64,000 nt of DNA. Origin: Arthrobacter sp. Soil782 (lineage in GTDB: Bacteria > Actinomycetota > Actinomycetes > Actinomycetales > Micrococcaceae). Position numbers and translations under genes: made by a program. Position 1 is the stretch's first letter, and each line of letters begins with the position of its first letter. The DNA lies in assembly GCF_001428435.1 (NCBI RefSeq), contig NZ_LMSO01000012.1, positions 62,001-126,000 on the forward strand, written 5' to 3'. Below are positions 45,436-55,175 of this stretch, one piece after another. The notes under the pieces were generated by a model. It had not been told where the DNA came from, ran no database searches, and saw nothing but the letters and a program-made list of their open reading frames with translations.

Positions 45436-46653
45436 TCAGGCGGCGATGTAGCCGTTCGGGTTCAGCACGTACTTGGTGGCCGCACCCTTGTCGAACTCCT
45501 CGTAACCCTGCGGTGCCTGGTCCAGCGGAATCGGCTTGGCATTTACGGCCTTGGCGATGTGCGCCTTGTCGTGCAGGATCGCCATCATGAGGCCGCGGTT
45601 GTACTTCATAACCGGACACTGGCCTGTGGTGAAGGACAAAGACTTCGCCCAGCCGGTACCGAGCGAAAGCGACAGGGAACCGACCTTTGCTGCCTCGTCA
45701 ATTCCGCCCGGATCACCCGTGACGTAGAGTCCCGGGATGCCGAGCGCGCCACCAGCGGCGGTTACCGACATGAGCGAGTTCAGCACGGTGGCTGGAGCCT
45801 CGTGCGAGGAGTCCTTGCCGTGACCGCGGGCCTCAAACCCGACGGCGTCAACGCCACAATCCACCTCCGGCACTCCGAGGAGCTGCTCGATCTGGTCCTT
45901 GGGGTCGCCCTTGGAGACGTCGACCGTTTCGCACCCGAAAGTGCGGGCCTGTGCAAGCCGCTCCTCATTGAGGTCGGCCACGATGACGACGGCGGCACCC
46001 AGCAGCTGCGCGGAGAGTGCAGCCGCCAGACCCACCGGGCCTGCGCCCGCGATGTAGACCGTGGAGCCGGTGGTGACGCCGGCCGTGTAGGCACCGTGGT
46101 AACCGGTGGGGAAAATATCCGAGAGCATCGTCAGGTCCAGGATCTTCTCCAGCGCCTGGTCCCGATCCGGAAACTTCAGCAGGTTCCAGTCCGCGTAGGG
46201 CACCAGGACGTACTCTGCCTGGCCACCGACCCAGCCGCCCATATCCACGTAACCGTAGGCGCTGCCCGGCCGGTCAGGGTTGACGTTGAGGCAGATACCG
46301 GTCTTGCGTTCCTTGCAGTTCCGGCACCGTCCGCAGGAAATATTGAACGGAACCGAGCAGATGTCACCTTTCTTGATGAATTCGACATCGCTTCCGACCT
46401 CCACCACCTCGCCGGTAATTTCGTGCCCCAGCACGAGGTCCGCGGGTGCGGTGGTCCGTCCACGGACCATGTGCTGGTCCGAGCCGCAGATATTTGTGGC
46501 GACAGTCTTCAGGATGACGCCGTGATTGACCTTTCTGCCGACGTTCGCAGGGTTGACCCCGGGACCGTCCTTGAGTTCAAACGTGGGGTAGTCGGTATCG
46601 ATGATCTCGACCTTGCCGGGGCCCTTGTAGGCCACAGCCCTGTTTCCTGACAT
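45436..46653 (-). CDS. fdhA: Glutathione-independent formaldehyde dehydrogenase (zinc-dependent)
   Basis: The 405-residue zinc-type dehydrogenase has the catalytic-zinc ligands Cys56 (NICGSDQH), His (VLGHEITG) and Asp/Glu near KKGD. The four-cysteine structural zinc loop is CGRCRNCKERKTGIC, and the Rossmann motif is GAGPVGLAAALSAQLLGAA. The long PFDH-type insertions (GYVDMGGWVGGQAEYVLVPYADW; HEAPATVLNSLMSV) match the Pseudomonas putida enzyme that oxidises formaldehyde with NAD+ without added thiol. It is a single gene between two hairpins. Substrate identity is from homology pattern only. Confidence 0.9.
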   Translation of the reverse strand: MSGNRAVAYKGPGKVEIIDTDYPTFELKDGPGVNPANVGRKVNHGVILKTVATNICGSDQHMVRGRTTAPADLVLGHEITGEVVEVGSDVEFIKKGDICSVPFNISCGRCRNCKERKTGICLNVNPDRPGSAYGYVDMGGWVGGQAEYVLVPYADWNLLKFPDRDQALEKILDLTMLSDIFPTGYHGAYTAGVTTGSTVYIAGAGPVGLAAALSAQLLGAAVVIVADLNEERLAQARTFGCETVDVSKGDPKDQIEQLLGVPEVDCGVDAVGFEARGHGKDSSHEAPATVLNSLMSVTAAGGALGIPGLYVTGDPGGIDEAAKVGSLSLSLGTGWAKSLSFTTGQCPVMKYNRGLMMAILHDKAHIAKAVNAKPIPLDQAPQGYEEFDKGAATKYVLNPNGYIAA

Positions 46654-46803
46654 GGTGATCCTTCCGATGTGATGGGAGTTCGTCTTCGAACATCCCTTTC
46701 AGAGGCCGCAACTGACCGCGTCTGTCAGAAGGTGGCCTCGCCGTCAGTCTAGGTCTGAAAGGCTTCGGCGTATACCGATTTGATAAACATTCCAGACGTA
46801 CAA

Positions 46804-46840
46804 AAGCATGTCCCGCCCAATTCTCGGGCGGGACATGCTT
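46804..46840. terminator. Intrinsic terminator of the DUF4383 gene
   Basis: Perfect 15-base arms (AAGCATGTCCCGCCC and its complement) surround a seven-base loop, and TTTTG follows on the minus strand. It lies 15 bases after the DUF4383 stop and also precedes the fdhA promoter region. Confidence 0.85.
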
Positions 46841-46854
46841 GAGGGCGCGAATCG

Positions 46855-47313
46855 CTAGACAGCGCGGCTACCACGGTGCCGCATGGCATAGGCAACGCCC
46901 AGCCCACCAGCGACGACGCCGAGGATCAGGTTGAGCCAGTTGGTGGATGCGTTGGTCGACAGAATGTTGGCGGCAGAGGTGCCGACAATCAGTCCGTAGA
47001 GCCACATGACCAGCAGGACCGCGCCGCTTCCGAGCAGGAAGTTTCGAGCTGAAAGCACTCCGCGGCTCATCCAGACTCCGGCGGCTCCCATGGCTAGATA
47101 CAGCAGGTTGAGGAGCACCGACACCTGGAACGCGCCCAGGAGCATTGCTTCGGAACCGGATGCAAAGGTCATGGAACCGTATTGTGTGGTGATGCCCGGG
47201 ATGAATCCGAGAATCCCCACCAGCAGGAAAACTACTCCCATCCCCATCGAGGCGCTGCGAACGTGATCGCGCGTCACATGGAAATCATGCGCATGGTGTG
47301 ATGCGGTAGTCAT
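46855..47313 (-). CDS. DUF4383 membrane protein
   Basis: Four hydrophobic segments fill most of the 152 residues. The His-rich start (TTASHHAHDFHVTRDHVR) is distinctive, and GVVFLLVGILGFIPGIT and NWLNLILGVVAGGLGVAY match DUF4383. Function is unknown. It has a good AGGAGGGGAG ribosome site. Confidence 0.82.
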   Translation of the reverse strand: MTTASHHAHDFHVTRDHVRSASMGMGVVFLLVGILGFIPGITTQYGSMTFASGSEAMLLGAFQVSVLLNLLYLAMGAAGVWMSRGVLSARNFLLGSGAVLLVMWLYGLIVGTSAANILSTNASTNWLNLILGVVAGGLGVAYAMRHRGSRAV

Positions 47314-47463
47314 CTCCCCTCCTCATGTGTGAATATGACTCTTCGCGGTGCCGCGAAAACGTCAGGAGAGGCGAATCGCCTGCACCGCCGTTGGAAGAGC
47401 GCAAACCGCACCCAACCAGCACTCTCATTTTACTGCTGAAATACCCACCTGATAAGGGAAAAC

Positions 47464-48222
47464 ATGGCCAACTGGGCAATGATTACCGGCGCAACTGCAG
47501 GCCTTGGAGCGGAGTTCGCGGAGCAACTTGCCCGTCAGGGGAACGGCCTTGTCCTGGTTGCCCGGGACTCGGCCAGGCTGGAGAAAAAAGCGGCTGCACT
47601 TCGCTCCCGCTTCAGCGTGGCGGTGGAGGTGCTGGCTGCGGACCTGCATGACGACGACGGCGTCCGCCGTGTCCTCGACAGGATCCGGGACAGCACGGAG
47701 CCGGTGTCAACCCTGGTCAACAATGCAGGCTATGGCCTGCCCAAATCCTTCGAGGCGAATCCGCTTGAGGACGAACTGAACCACGCGGCGATTCATCTCA
47801 CCGTTCCCCTTGCGCTCAGCCATGCCGCGCTGCAGGGCATGCTCGCACGCGGTTCCGGGCAGATAGTGAACGTGGCCAGCGTTGCCGGATTCACTCCGCG
47901 CGGGACCTACGGCGCGCTGAAGGCAGCCATGATCAACTTCAGCACCTGGGCCAACTTCGCCTACAAGTCCCGGGGAGTGACCGTAATGGCGTTGTGTCCC
48001 GGCTTCGTCCACACTGAATTCCACCAGCGTATGGGCATGGACAAGGGCTCCGTTCCACGCTGGATGTGGTTGGATGCTCAGGGCGTCGTGGGCGCTGCCC
48101 TGAAGGATCTTTCCGCCGGCAAGGCGGTGTCGATTCCCAGCCTTCGCTATAAGGTGCTTGCGTTCGTTGCGAGGAATGCGCCGTCGTCGTTGGTGGCCAG
48201 GCTCGCCGCGCGCGGCAGGTGA
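47464..48222 (+). CDS. Short-chain dehydrogenase/reductase (SDR)
   Basis: The cofactor motif TGATAGLG begins at residue ~8, NNAG appears at ~88, and the catalytic residues are Ser in NVASVAGF, Tyr in GTYGALK and the following Lys. The 252 residues match the YqjQ/DltE-like group of classical SDRs. Substrate unknown. Its stop is followed six bases later by the DUF503 gene's ATG. Confidence 0.88.
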   Translation: MANWAMITGATAGLGAEFAEQLARQGNGLVLVARDSARLEKKAAALRSRFSVAVEVLAADLHDDDGVRRVLDRIRDSTEPVSTLVNNAGYGLPKSFEANPLEDELNHAAIHLTVPLALSHAALQGMLARGSGQIVNVASVAGFTPRGTYGALKAAMINFSTWANFAYKSRGVTVMALCPGFVHTEFHQRMGMDKGSVPRWMWLDAQGVVGAALKDLSAGKAVSIPSLRYKVLAFVARNAPSSLVARLAARGR

Positions 48223-48228
48223 GCGAAT

Positions 48229-48522
48229 ATGTGGGTGGGGTTCATCGAGTTCGACCTCCTACTGGGGGACGTGCACTCACTGAAGGGGAAGCGTTCGCTG
48301 GTTCGGCCGCTGGTGGCGGAGGTGCGGCGACGTTTCGAGGTGTCAGCTGCCGAAGTCGGTACGCAGGATCTCCACCGCCGCGCAACCGTTGGCGTGGGCC
48401 TGGTTTCGGGGGATCGCAGGCATGTTGTCGAGGTGCTGGATGAGGTTGAGCGGTTTGTCGCTGCGAGGCCGGAACTTGAACTCTTGAGTGCTCGACGCCG
48501 AATTGTGACCAGCGATGACTAA
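48229..48522 (+). CDS. DUF503 (YlxP-like) protein
   Basis: The start WVGFIEFDLLLGDVHSLKGKRSLVRPLVAEVRRRFEVSAAEVG is diagnostic of DUF503, a family usually encoded near infB and rbfA. Here it is displaced to a different neighbourhood, after an SDR gene. It has 97 residues. Function is unknown; a link to ribosome or translation genes is a family-context inference. Confidence 0.88.
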   Translation: MWVGFIEFDLLLGDVHSLKGKRSLVRPLVAEVRRRFEVSAAEVGTQDLHRRATVGVGLVSGDRRHVVEVLDEVERFVAARPELELLSARRRIVTSDD

Positions 48523-48585
48523 CGGGATCGTCAGTGACCTTACTACCATGGGAATGTTGAGGCGTACTTACGAGGAGGTAAGACC

Positions 48586-48843
48586 GTGTCTGGATATTTC
48601 AAGCTGGTTGACGCCCATGATCATGGGTACCGGCTCAAACTCATGGCCGGTGACGGCACCCTGGTTGCTGTCTCCGCGTACTTCCCCACCAAACAGGCTG
48701 CCATCGAGGGCATCGACGTCATCCGTGAAATCGCCGGTACCGGTCCCGTGATGGACCACACCCGCAAGGAGCAGGCGTCCCACGGTCACGCTGCCAGGGA
48801 GCAATCCACCCATGCCGTAGCGAAGCCGCGCCTTTCGGCCTGA
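48586..48843 (+). CDS. YegP/DUF1508-like small protein
   Basis: The first ~55 residues (YFKLVDAHDHGYRLKLMAGDGTLVAVSAYFPTKQAAIEGIDVIREIAG) match the DUF1508 repeat. Only one repeat is present, followed by a His/Lys-rich tail of 30 residues. Function unknown. GTG start with GAGGAGG upstream. Confidence 0.8.
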   Translation: MSGYFKLVDAHDHGYRLKLMAGDGTLVAVSAYFPTKQAAIEGIDVIREIAGTGPVMDHTRKEQASHGHAAREQSTHAVAKPRLSA

Positions 48844-48853
48844 GCTTTCGCTC

Positions 48854-49156
48854 CTAGCCTTCACACTCGACGCAGTAGGTGTGCCCGTTGCTTTCCCGCG
48901 CTTTCTGAGACCGGTGCCGGACCAGGAAACAGGAGTAGCACGTGAACTCGTCCTCACCCTGAGGGACCACCTGAACGATCAGCTCTTCGGAGACGATTTC
49001 CCCGCCGGGCGTATGTCCTTCGTCAAGGGAATCGGACTCGTCCAGCTCAGTGACGACTCTCTTCGCATCGGGGGCGTTGGCGGCTTGCAGTGCCTCCAGC
49101 GACCGGTCCTGAGATTCCTTGACGTCGGAACGGACTTCGTCGTAATCGGTTGCCAC
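48854..49156 (-). CDS. DUF4193 zinc-ribbon protein
   Basis: The 100-residue protein begins ATDYDEVRSDV and ends with two Cys pairs (CYSCFLVRHRSQ and YCVECEG), a zinc-ribbon. DUF4193 is an actinobacterial family, which supports the taxonomic placement. The role is unknown. It lies convergent to the YegP-like gene. Confidence 0.85.
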   Translation of the reverse strand: MATDYDEVRSDVKESQDRSLEALQAANAPDAKRVVTELDESDSLDEGHTPGGEIVSEELIVQVVPQGEDEFTCYSCFLVRHRSQKARESNGHTYCVECEG

Positions 49157-49259
49157 TTTGGATGTTCTTCTCTCTGGCGTTAGCGGTTGTTACTACAGCA
49201 ATCTTGCAACACATATGTGCGTGCCTTTGTTCCCGCGATTCGGCGATAGTGTCGAATCA

Positions 49260-51878
49260 ATGCAAAGTGAACAGCACGCCTCCAAACTTCCCGACCAGAT
49301 GCTACTGACGCCGGACCCTACCCGTCCCACGGATGGCTTTGTCCGGGTGCGCGGCGCCCGCGAAAACAATCTGCGCGCCGTGAACGTGGACGTTCCCCGC
49401 GATGCGATCGTTGCTTTCACCGGGGTGTCCGGCTCAGGCAAGTCTTCCCTGGCCTTCGGTACTATATACGCCGAAGCCCAGAGACGTTATTTCGAGTCCG
49501 TGGCGCCGTATGCCCGCCGGCTCATTCAGCAGGGCCACAACCCCAAAGTGGAACAGATCACCGGTCTGCCTCCTGCGGTGGCACTTCAACAGCGCCGCGG
49601 CGCCCAGAGCAGCCGGTCCTCCGTTGGCACAGTAACGACCCTGTCCAACTCTGTACGCATGCTTTTCTCACGGGCAGGCAGTTACCCTCCCGGCGCAGGG
49701 CAACTTGATTCGGATGCGTTTTCTCCGAACACCGCTGCGGGAGCCTGCCCGGAATGTCATGGCCTCGGCATTGCGCACACGGTCAGCGAGGATTCGCTGG
49801 TGCCGGATCCCTCGCTCAGCATCCGTGACGGAGCCATCGCTGCCTGGCCGGGCGCCTGGCAGGGCAAGAACCTGCGTGACATCCTCACCCACCTCGGCTA
49901 CGACGTCGAAACTTCCTGGCAAAAGCTGCCGAAAAAGGACCGCGACTGGATCCTTTTCACGGAAGAGCAGCCCGTCGTCGAAGTGACCCCGGAGCGGGAC
50001 CGCGTAGCAAAGCCGTACAAGGGAAAGTTCTGGAGCGCCCGCAGTTACGTCCTGCACACTCTGGCCGATTCGCAGAGCACCACCATGCGTAACCGTGTGC
50101 TGCAGTTCATGCACACCGGACCGTGCACGCGTTGCGGAGGCAGCGGCCTCAGGCCCGATGCCCTCGCCGTGACGTTCGCCGGGAAGACCATCGCCGAGCT
50201 CAACGCGGTTCCGTTGAGCGAACTGGCCGGCATCATCCGTCCCACCACCGAGCTGACCTCGGCGGGAACGGCCTCGCGCAGGCGGTCCTCAGGCGAAACC
50301 AACGAGGTGGCCGTCGCACTCACCAAGGATCTGCTGCAACGGATCACAGTCCTTCTGGATTTAGGCCTGGGTTATCTTGCGCTCGGTCGATCCACTCCCA
50401 CGCTTTCTCCGGGGGAGATGCAGAGACTCCGGATCGCCACCCAACTCCGGTCCGGACTGTTCGGTGTGATCTACGTGCTCGACGAGCCGTCGGCCGGGCT
50501 GCACCCAGCGGACGCCGAACCCCTGCTGGCGGTGCTGGACCAGCTCAGGGTTTCCGGCAACTCAGTCTTCGTCGTGGAGCACAACATGGACGTGGTGCGC
50601 CGTGCTGACTGGGTTGTGGATGTCGGACCGAACGCCGGCGAGGGCGGCGGTGAGGTGCTCTACAGCGGACCGGTCGACGGGCTTCGAGACGTTGCAGCGT
50701 CTGTAACCAGGCCGTTCCTCTTTCCCGGGCACACTGACGGGACTGGCGACGTCGCTTCAGCCGGTCACGATCACGACGGCGCAACCGCTGGCCAAGGTGC
50801 AAGCAGGGAGGCAACAGGTTGGCTCGGGCTGAGGAACATCACCCGGCACAACCTTCGCAACCTCAACGTGGACTTCCCACTCGGAGTACTTACTGCGGTC
50901 ACCGGAGTGTCCGGCTCAGGCAAATCGACCCTGGTCAGTCAGGTCCTCGCCGAGCTCGTCAAGGAACGGCTGCGTCCACACGGTGAGGATCCGCACGGTG
51001 GAACCCCGGAATCGTCCGACACGGGCGAAAGCGGCACTGACGCCGCCCGCACGGGATCGCTGATAGTCGAATCGCCCTCCGGACGGAACCACCTCGATAG
51101 GCTCGTGACGGTTGATCAGAAGCCGATCGGCCGGACTCCGCGCTCCAACCTGGCTACCTACACCGGACTTTTCGACGCCGTGCGGAAGGAGTTCGCCGCC
51201 ACCGACGAGGCCCGATCCCGTGGCTACGGCGCCGGACGCTTCTCCTTCAATGTGGCAGGCGGTCGGTGCGAGGTCTGCCAGGGCGAAGGGTTCGTGGCCG
51301 TGGAGCTGTTGTTCCTGCCCGGCAGTTACGGGCCGTGCCCAGAGTGCGATGGATCCCGGTTCAATCCCGAAACTCTTGAGGTCACCTACCGCGGCCGGAA
51401 CGTCGCCGAGGTGCTGGGAATGACGGTTACCGCTGCCGCTGAATTCCTGGCCGACGTACCCTCAGCGGCCCGGAGCCTTAGAACCTTGCTGGAAGTGGGA
51501 TTGGGTTACCTTCGGCTGGGTCAACCCGCCACCGAGCTGTCCGGCGGAGAAGCCCAGCGCATCAAGCTGGCCACGGAAATGCAGCGTGCCCAGCGCGGTC
51601 ACACGCTGTACCTGCTGGATGAGCCCACCACCGGATTGCATCCCGCAGATGTCCGTCTGCTGATGACGCAACTGCACGGGCTGGTCGACGCCGGCAACAC
51701 AGTGATTCTGGTCGAGCACACCATGGATGTTGTCGCCTCCGCTGACTGGGTCATCGATCTTGGACCCGCCGGTGGCGACGGAGGCGGAAAGATCACGGCC
51801 GCCGGCACTCCGGCTAGGGTGGCGGCATCACAGGACAGCCGGACCGCCTCGTATCTCGCTGCTATTCTGCACTCCTGA
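49260..51878 (+). CDS. UvrA-like ABC ATPase lacking the long insertion (UvrA2/DrrC type)
   Basis: Two ABC ATPase halves are present. The first Walker A is GVSGSGKSSLAFG with a signature LSPGEMQRLRIATQL and LDEPSAGLHPAD. The second is GVSGSGKSTLVSQ with LSGGEAQRIKLATEM and LLDEPTTGLHPAD. Zinc-finger cysteines occur in both (CPECHGLG; CTRCGGSG; CEVCQGEG, CPECDGS). It has about 872 residues against ~950 for housekeeping UvrA, and the signature Pro in the first half is atypical. The UvrA2 group is linked to drug resistance or damage tolerance. ATG at 49260 chosen; upstream ORF extension overlaps DUF4193. Confidence 0.87.
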   Translation: MQSEQHASKLPDQMLLTPDPTRPTDGFVRVRGARENNLRAVNVDVPRDAIVAFTGVSGSGKSSLAFGTIYAEAQRRYFESVAPYARRLIQQGHNPKVEQITGLPPAVALQQRRGAQSSRSSVGTVTTLSNSVRMLFSRAGSYPPGAGQLDSDAFSPNTAAGACPECHGLGIAHTVSEDSLVPDPSLSIRDGAIAAWPGAWQGKNLRDILTHLGYDVETSWQKLPKKDRDWILFTEEQPVVEVTPERDRVAKPYKGKFWSARSYVLHTLADSQSTTMRNRVLQFMHTGPCTRCGGSGLRPDALAVTFAGKTIAELNAVPLSELAGIIRPTTELTSAGTASRRRSSGETNEVAVALTKDLLQRITVLLDLGLGYLALGRSTPTLSPGEMQRLRIATQLRSGLFGVIYVLDEPSAGLHPADAEPLLAVLDQLRVSGNSVFVVEHNMDVVRRADWVVDVGPNAGEGGGEVLYSGPVDGLRDVAASVTRPFLFPGHTDGTGDVASAGHDHDGATAGQGASREATGWLGLRNITRHNLRNLNVDFPLGVLTAVTGVSGSGKSTLVSQVLAELVKERLRPHGEDPHGGTPESSDTGESGTDAARTGSLIVESPSGRNHLDRLVTVDQKPIGRTPRSNLATYTGLFDAVRKEFAATDEARSRGYGAGRFSFNVAGGRCEVCQGEGFVAVELLFLPGSYGPCPECDGSRFNPETLEVTYRGRNVAEVLGMTVTAAAEFLADVPSAARSLRTLLEVGLGYLRLGQPATELSGGEAQRIKLATEMQRAQRGHTLYLLDEPTTGLHPADVRLLMTQLHGLVDAGNTVILVEHTMDVVASADWVIDLGPAGGDGGGKITAAGTPARVAASQDSRTASYLAAILHS

Positions 51879-51888
51879 CCTCCAGCGC

Positions 51889-54800
51889 TTACCCGGCCAA
51901 CAGTTCCCTGATGTCATCCGCCGTCAGCGCTGAACTGAAGACGGCGTCATCATCCATGACTGAGCTGAACAGCTTGGCCTTCTGCTCCTTCAGCTTCATG
52001 ACCTTCTCCTCGATGGTGTCCGTCGAGACCATCCGGTAGACCATGACGTTCTTGGTCTGGCCGATGCGGTGCGTCCGGTCCACCGCCTGCGCTTCGCTGG
52101 CAGGGTTCCACCACGGATCCAGCAGGAAGCAGTAGTCAGCTTCGGTCAGGTTCAGCCCGAAGCCGCCTGCCTTGAGGCTGATCAGGAACACCGGTGCGGT
52201 GCCGTTCTTGAAGGAGTCAATGACGTCTCCGCGCTTCCGGGTGGAGCCGTCCAGATAGGCGAACTCGACGCCCTGGGCTTCCAGGCGCGCTGCCGCCAGC
52301 TTGAGGTAGGACGTGAACTGGCTGAACACCAGGGCGCGGTGTCCCTCTGCGAGAACGTCCTCCAACTGTTCAAACAGGACGTCCAGCTTTGCTGACGGCA
52401 CACCCTCATACTCCGGCTCAACCAGCGACGCATCGAGGCTGAGCATCCGAAGGAGGGTGAGCGAGCGGAACACGATCATCCGGTTCCGGTCCAGGTCCTC
52501 GATGAGGCCGAGCAGCTTCTGCCGTTCCCGCTGCAGGTGCGTCTGGTAGATCTTGCGGTGGCGGGGGTGCAGTTCCACCGCGAGCACCTGCTCCTGTTTG
52601 GGCGGGAGGTCTGACGCGACGGCCTCCTTGGTTCGCCGCATCATCAGCGGCCGGATCCGGCGCCGCAGCCGCTGCAGCCTCTCCGTACTGCCTTGCTTCT
52701 CGATGGGTGTCCGGTACTCCTCCGTGAAAGCACGCGATGACGGGAACAATCCCGGAGCAGTGATGTTGAACATCGCCCACAGCTCCATCAGGTTGTTCTC
52801 CATGGGAGTGCCGGTGATAGCCAGCTTGAAGGGCGCAGGGAGTTCCTTGGCGCACCGGTGCACCTTCGCCGCATGATTCTTCACAAATTGCGCCTCGTCC
52901 AGGATGAGGCCCGCCCACTCCTGCTTCCCGTAGGCGTCATTGTCCAACCGGAAGAGCGCATAGGACGTGATAACGACGTCGGCGCCCTCCACCTGCTCGG
53001 ACACCGGTGTTCCGCTTTTGGCCTGCGTATCACCGATACCCCGCACCGCGAGACCGGGAGCGAAGCGCTGCGCCTCCGCAATCCAGTTCGGAACCACTGA
53101 GGTGGGCGCTACCACGAGGAAGGGCCGTTTCTCGCCCTGATCCTTCGCGTGGACCAGCAACGCCAGCGTCTGGAGCGTCTTTCCGAGACCCATGTCATCA
53201 GCCAGCACACCCCCCAGGCCGTGTGACCACAGGAACGCGAGCCAGTTGAAGCCGTCCACCTGGTAGGGGCGAAGGGTTGCGTGAAGCCCGTCCGGGAGCG
53301 GGGTCTGCGCCACCTCGGTCAACTCGAGCAGGCCATTGACGGCTGCACGCCATGACTGTGCCTGTTCCGTTTCCTCAGCAAGGTCCTCGAATTCAGCCCA
53401 CAGACCCGCCTGATAGCGGCTGATCCGCAGCCCGGTCTCCCACTCGTTGAGCATCCGTGCCTCATCGATGAGTTCGCGAAGCTGGTCGAAGATGGGCTGG
53501 TTCAGGGACAGGTAGCTGTTGTCTACCAGCTTGATCCGGTTGCTGCCCTTGGCGAGGGCGGTGAAGATGTGGTCGAACGGGATCTTCCGACCCTGCACGG
53601 TGACCAATACGCCCAGGTCAAACCAGTCGTGGTCCTCGGTGTCCACGGTGGTGATGAGAAGCTGCGGTGTGTCGGTGAGCTCCTCAAACGTCGGTTTGCT
53701 GCCGAGAATGTCCACGCGTACTGCGTCCAGCCGCTCCAGCCGCGGCAGGGCGGTCTCCGTGAAGTCCACCACCTCCATGCCGGTGAACACGCGGTCCTTC
53801 ACCATGCGGCCGCCGAGGGCGTCCCGAGCCGCTGCGAGCGTGGCGGTTTCGGTTGCGGCGTCTCGGTACCCGCCGTCGTCGTCCTTGCTTTTGAGGGGTT
53901 TGCGGGACTCAGTGTCACCGCTCTGGTAGGCCCAGTCCCAGGAGAGCTGCAGCTCGTCCTCACCGAAGGCGGCAGTGAGAACCAGCACAGGGGGAAGGAT
54001 TTCCGGGAAGATGACCGAGCCGTCGCTGCTCACCACATCGATGGACTGGATGAGCCGCGGATAGAAACCTGACAGGAACTCCTGCTTCTCGCTCTCCGGG
54101 ATGCGCACCGGCTTGGTGCGCTCGAGGAGTTCCCGGTTGTGATCGGTGAGCTTGCGCGTGGTGGGCGCCAGGGTGATGGTGCCGTTCTCGGAGGCCGTGT
54201 AGACGCCGTGATCGGCAATAACGTGTGCCGATTCCGGCGGGTGGTTCTCGCCGTCGATATTGATGGCCGGGCAGAGCTGGATGGCGTTGTCCGTGGTGGT
54301 GGCATCGAGGAGCAGGACTGCCTCGGAAGCCAGGTGGACCGTAACGCTCTTCTTCGAACCGACGAAGGCAATCCCCAACCGTTGAGCCTCCTGCAGCAGC
54401 TGCCACAGGAGCGGGTTGCTGAAATCATCCAGGTACAGCCAGGAGTCATTATTGCCGAAGTATGTAACGCCGGTCCCGCGGTGCAGCGCCGGAAACTGGG
54501 CGAACCAGCGGTGCTGATCGGGATCCAGCTTCAGCCCGTACGTTTGGTAGCTGATGTTTCCCCACGCGAGATTGTTCTTCACCCAGTTGCCCTTCGCGTT
54601 CCGGATCACCGGCCGGACGCCGAGCTTGAAACCGCGGTAGGCACGCCGCTTCTCCCACTTGGACACCGTGGTGGGGCGCAGTTCAAACTGCAGACCCAAA
54701 ACGGTGGGCTGGTCGGCGGCGAGGGCGCCGTCGTCGTGCTGGTGGCTTGAAAGGAGGCCGGACAGGGATTCCTGCCACCCGGCGGGGCGGGCGGGCAACG

Positions 54801-55137
54801 ACGGCGCCGTCAGCTCCTGATTGGCGCGGAGATTCTCCATGTTGGAACGAAGCGCGACGGCGGCAACATGCTTGCAGTCCAGCCCCACCGGGCAGGAGCA
54901 CACGCTGTCCCGAAGGTGGAAGCGGCCATCACCCTTCTGCGCCAGATACAGTTGCGTGCGGTACGGCGCAGGCGAGCTTCCCATGACGCGCGCGTGGACG
55001 GTCTTGGAGTCCGGTTCGAAGGTCAGCCCCTGCACCAGGGAATCCTTGGCATACCCCTGCCCACGCTGGAACGCGGCGCCACCCACCATGCGGATGATGT
55101 CAGCGACATCGATCATGGGATACGGGGTTTCGGGCAT
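51889..55137 (-). CDS. SNF2-family helicase with N-terminal SWIM zinc finger
   Basis: The SWIM motif (CSCPVGLDCKHVAAVAL) lies near residue 80. A long middle region follows, then a Swi2/Snf2 ATPase with Walker A DDMGLGKTLQTLAL (about residue 645), DEAQ-type box ILDEAQFVKNHAAK, and helicase C-terminal motifs ISLKAGGFGLNLTEADYCFLLDPWWNPASEAQAVDRTHRIGQ. At 1082 residues this is the HepA/RapA-like bacterial group, used in DNA or RNA-polymerase remodelling. The gene is convergent with the UvrA-like gene and next to DUF488. Confidence 0.92.
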   Translation of the reverse strand: MPETPYPMIDVADIIRMVGGAAFQRGQGYAKDSLVQGLTFEPDSKTVHARVMGSSPAPYRTQLYLAQKGDGRFHLRDSVCSCPVGLDCKHVAAVALRSNMENLRANQELTAPSLPARPAGWQESLSGLLSSHQHDDGALAADQPTVLGLQFELRPTTVSKWEKRRAYRGFKLGVRPVIRNAKGNWVKNNLAWGNISYQTYGLKLDPDQHRWFAQFPALHRGTGVTYFGNNDSWLYLDDFSNPLLWQLLQEAQRLGIAFVGSKKSVTVHLASEAVLLLDATTTDNAIQLCPAINIDGENHPPESAHVIADHGVYTASENGTITLAPTTRKLTDHNRELLERTKPVRIPESEKQEFLSGFYPRLIQSIDVVSSDGSVIFPEILPPVLVLTAAFGEDELQLSWDWAYQSGDTESRKPLKSKDDDGGYRDAATETATLAAARDALGGRMVKDRVFTGMEVVDFTETALPRLERLDAVRVDILGSKPTFEELTDTPQLLITTVDTEDHDWFDLGVLVTVQGRKIPFDHIFTALAKGSNRIKLVDNSYLSLNQPIFDQLRELIDEARMLNEWETGLRISRYQAGLWAEFEDLAEETEQAQSWRAAVNGLLELTEVAQTPLPDGLHATLRPYQVDGFNWLAFLWSHGLGGVLADDMGLGKTLQTLALLVHAKDQGEKRPFLVVAPTSVVPNWIAEAQRFAPGLAVRGIGDTQAKSGTPVSEQVEGADVVITSYALFRLDNDAYGKQEWAGLILDEAQFVKNHAAKVHRCAKELPAPFKLAITGTPMENNLMELWAMFNITAPGLFPSSRAFTEEYRTPIEKQGSTERLQRLRRRIRPLMMRRTKEAVASDLPPKQEQVLAVELHPRHRKIYQTHLQRERQKLLGLIEDLDRNRMIVFRSLTLLRMLSLDASLVEPEYEGVPSAKLDVLFEQLEDVLAEGHRALVFSQFTSYLKLAAARLEAQGVEFAYLDGSTRKRGDVIDSFKNGTAPVFLISLKAGGFGLNLTEADYCFLLDPWWNPASEAQAVDRTHRIGQTKNVMVYRMVSTDTIEEKVMKLKEQKAKLFSSVMDDDAVFSSALTADDIRELLAG

Positions 55138-55175
55138 GAATTTATGCTCTCATGTGGCCCTGACAGACTGGTGCC

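Noticed and set aside
48229-48522. Displacement of the DUF503 gene from infB/rbfA as a sign of horizontal transfer
   Set aside because: Base composition and codon use look like the surroundings, so position alone is weak evidence.
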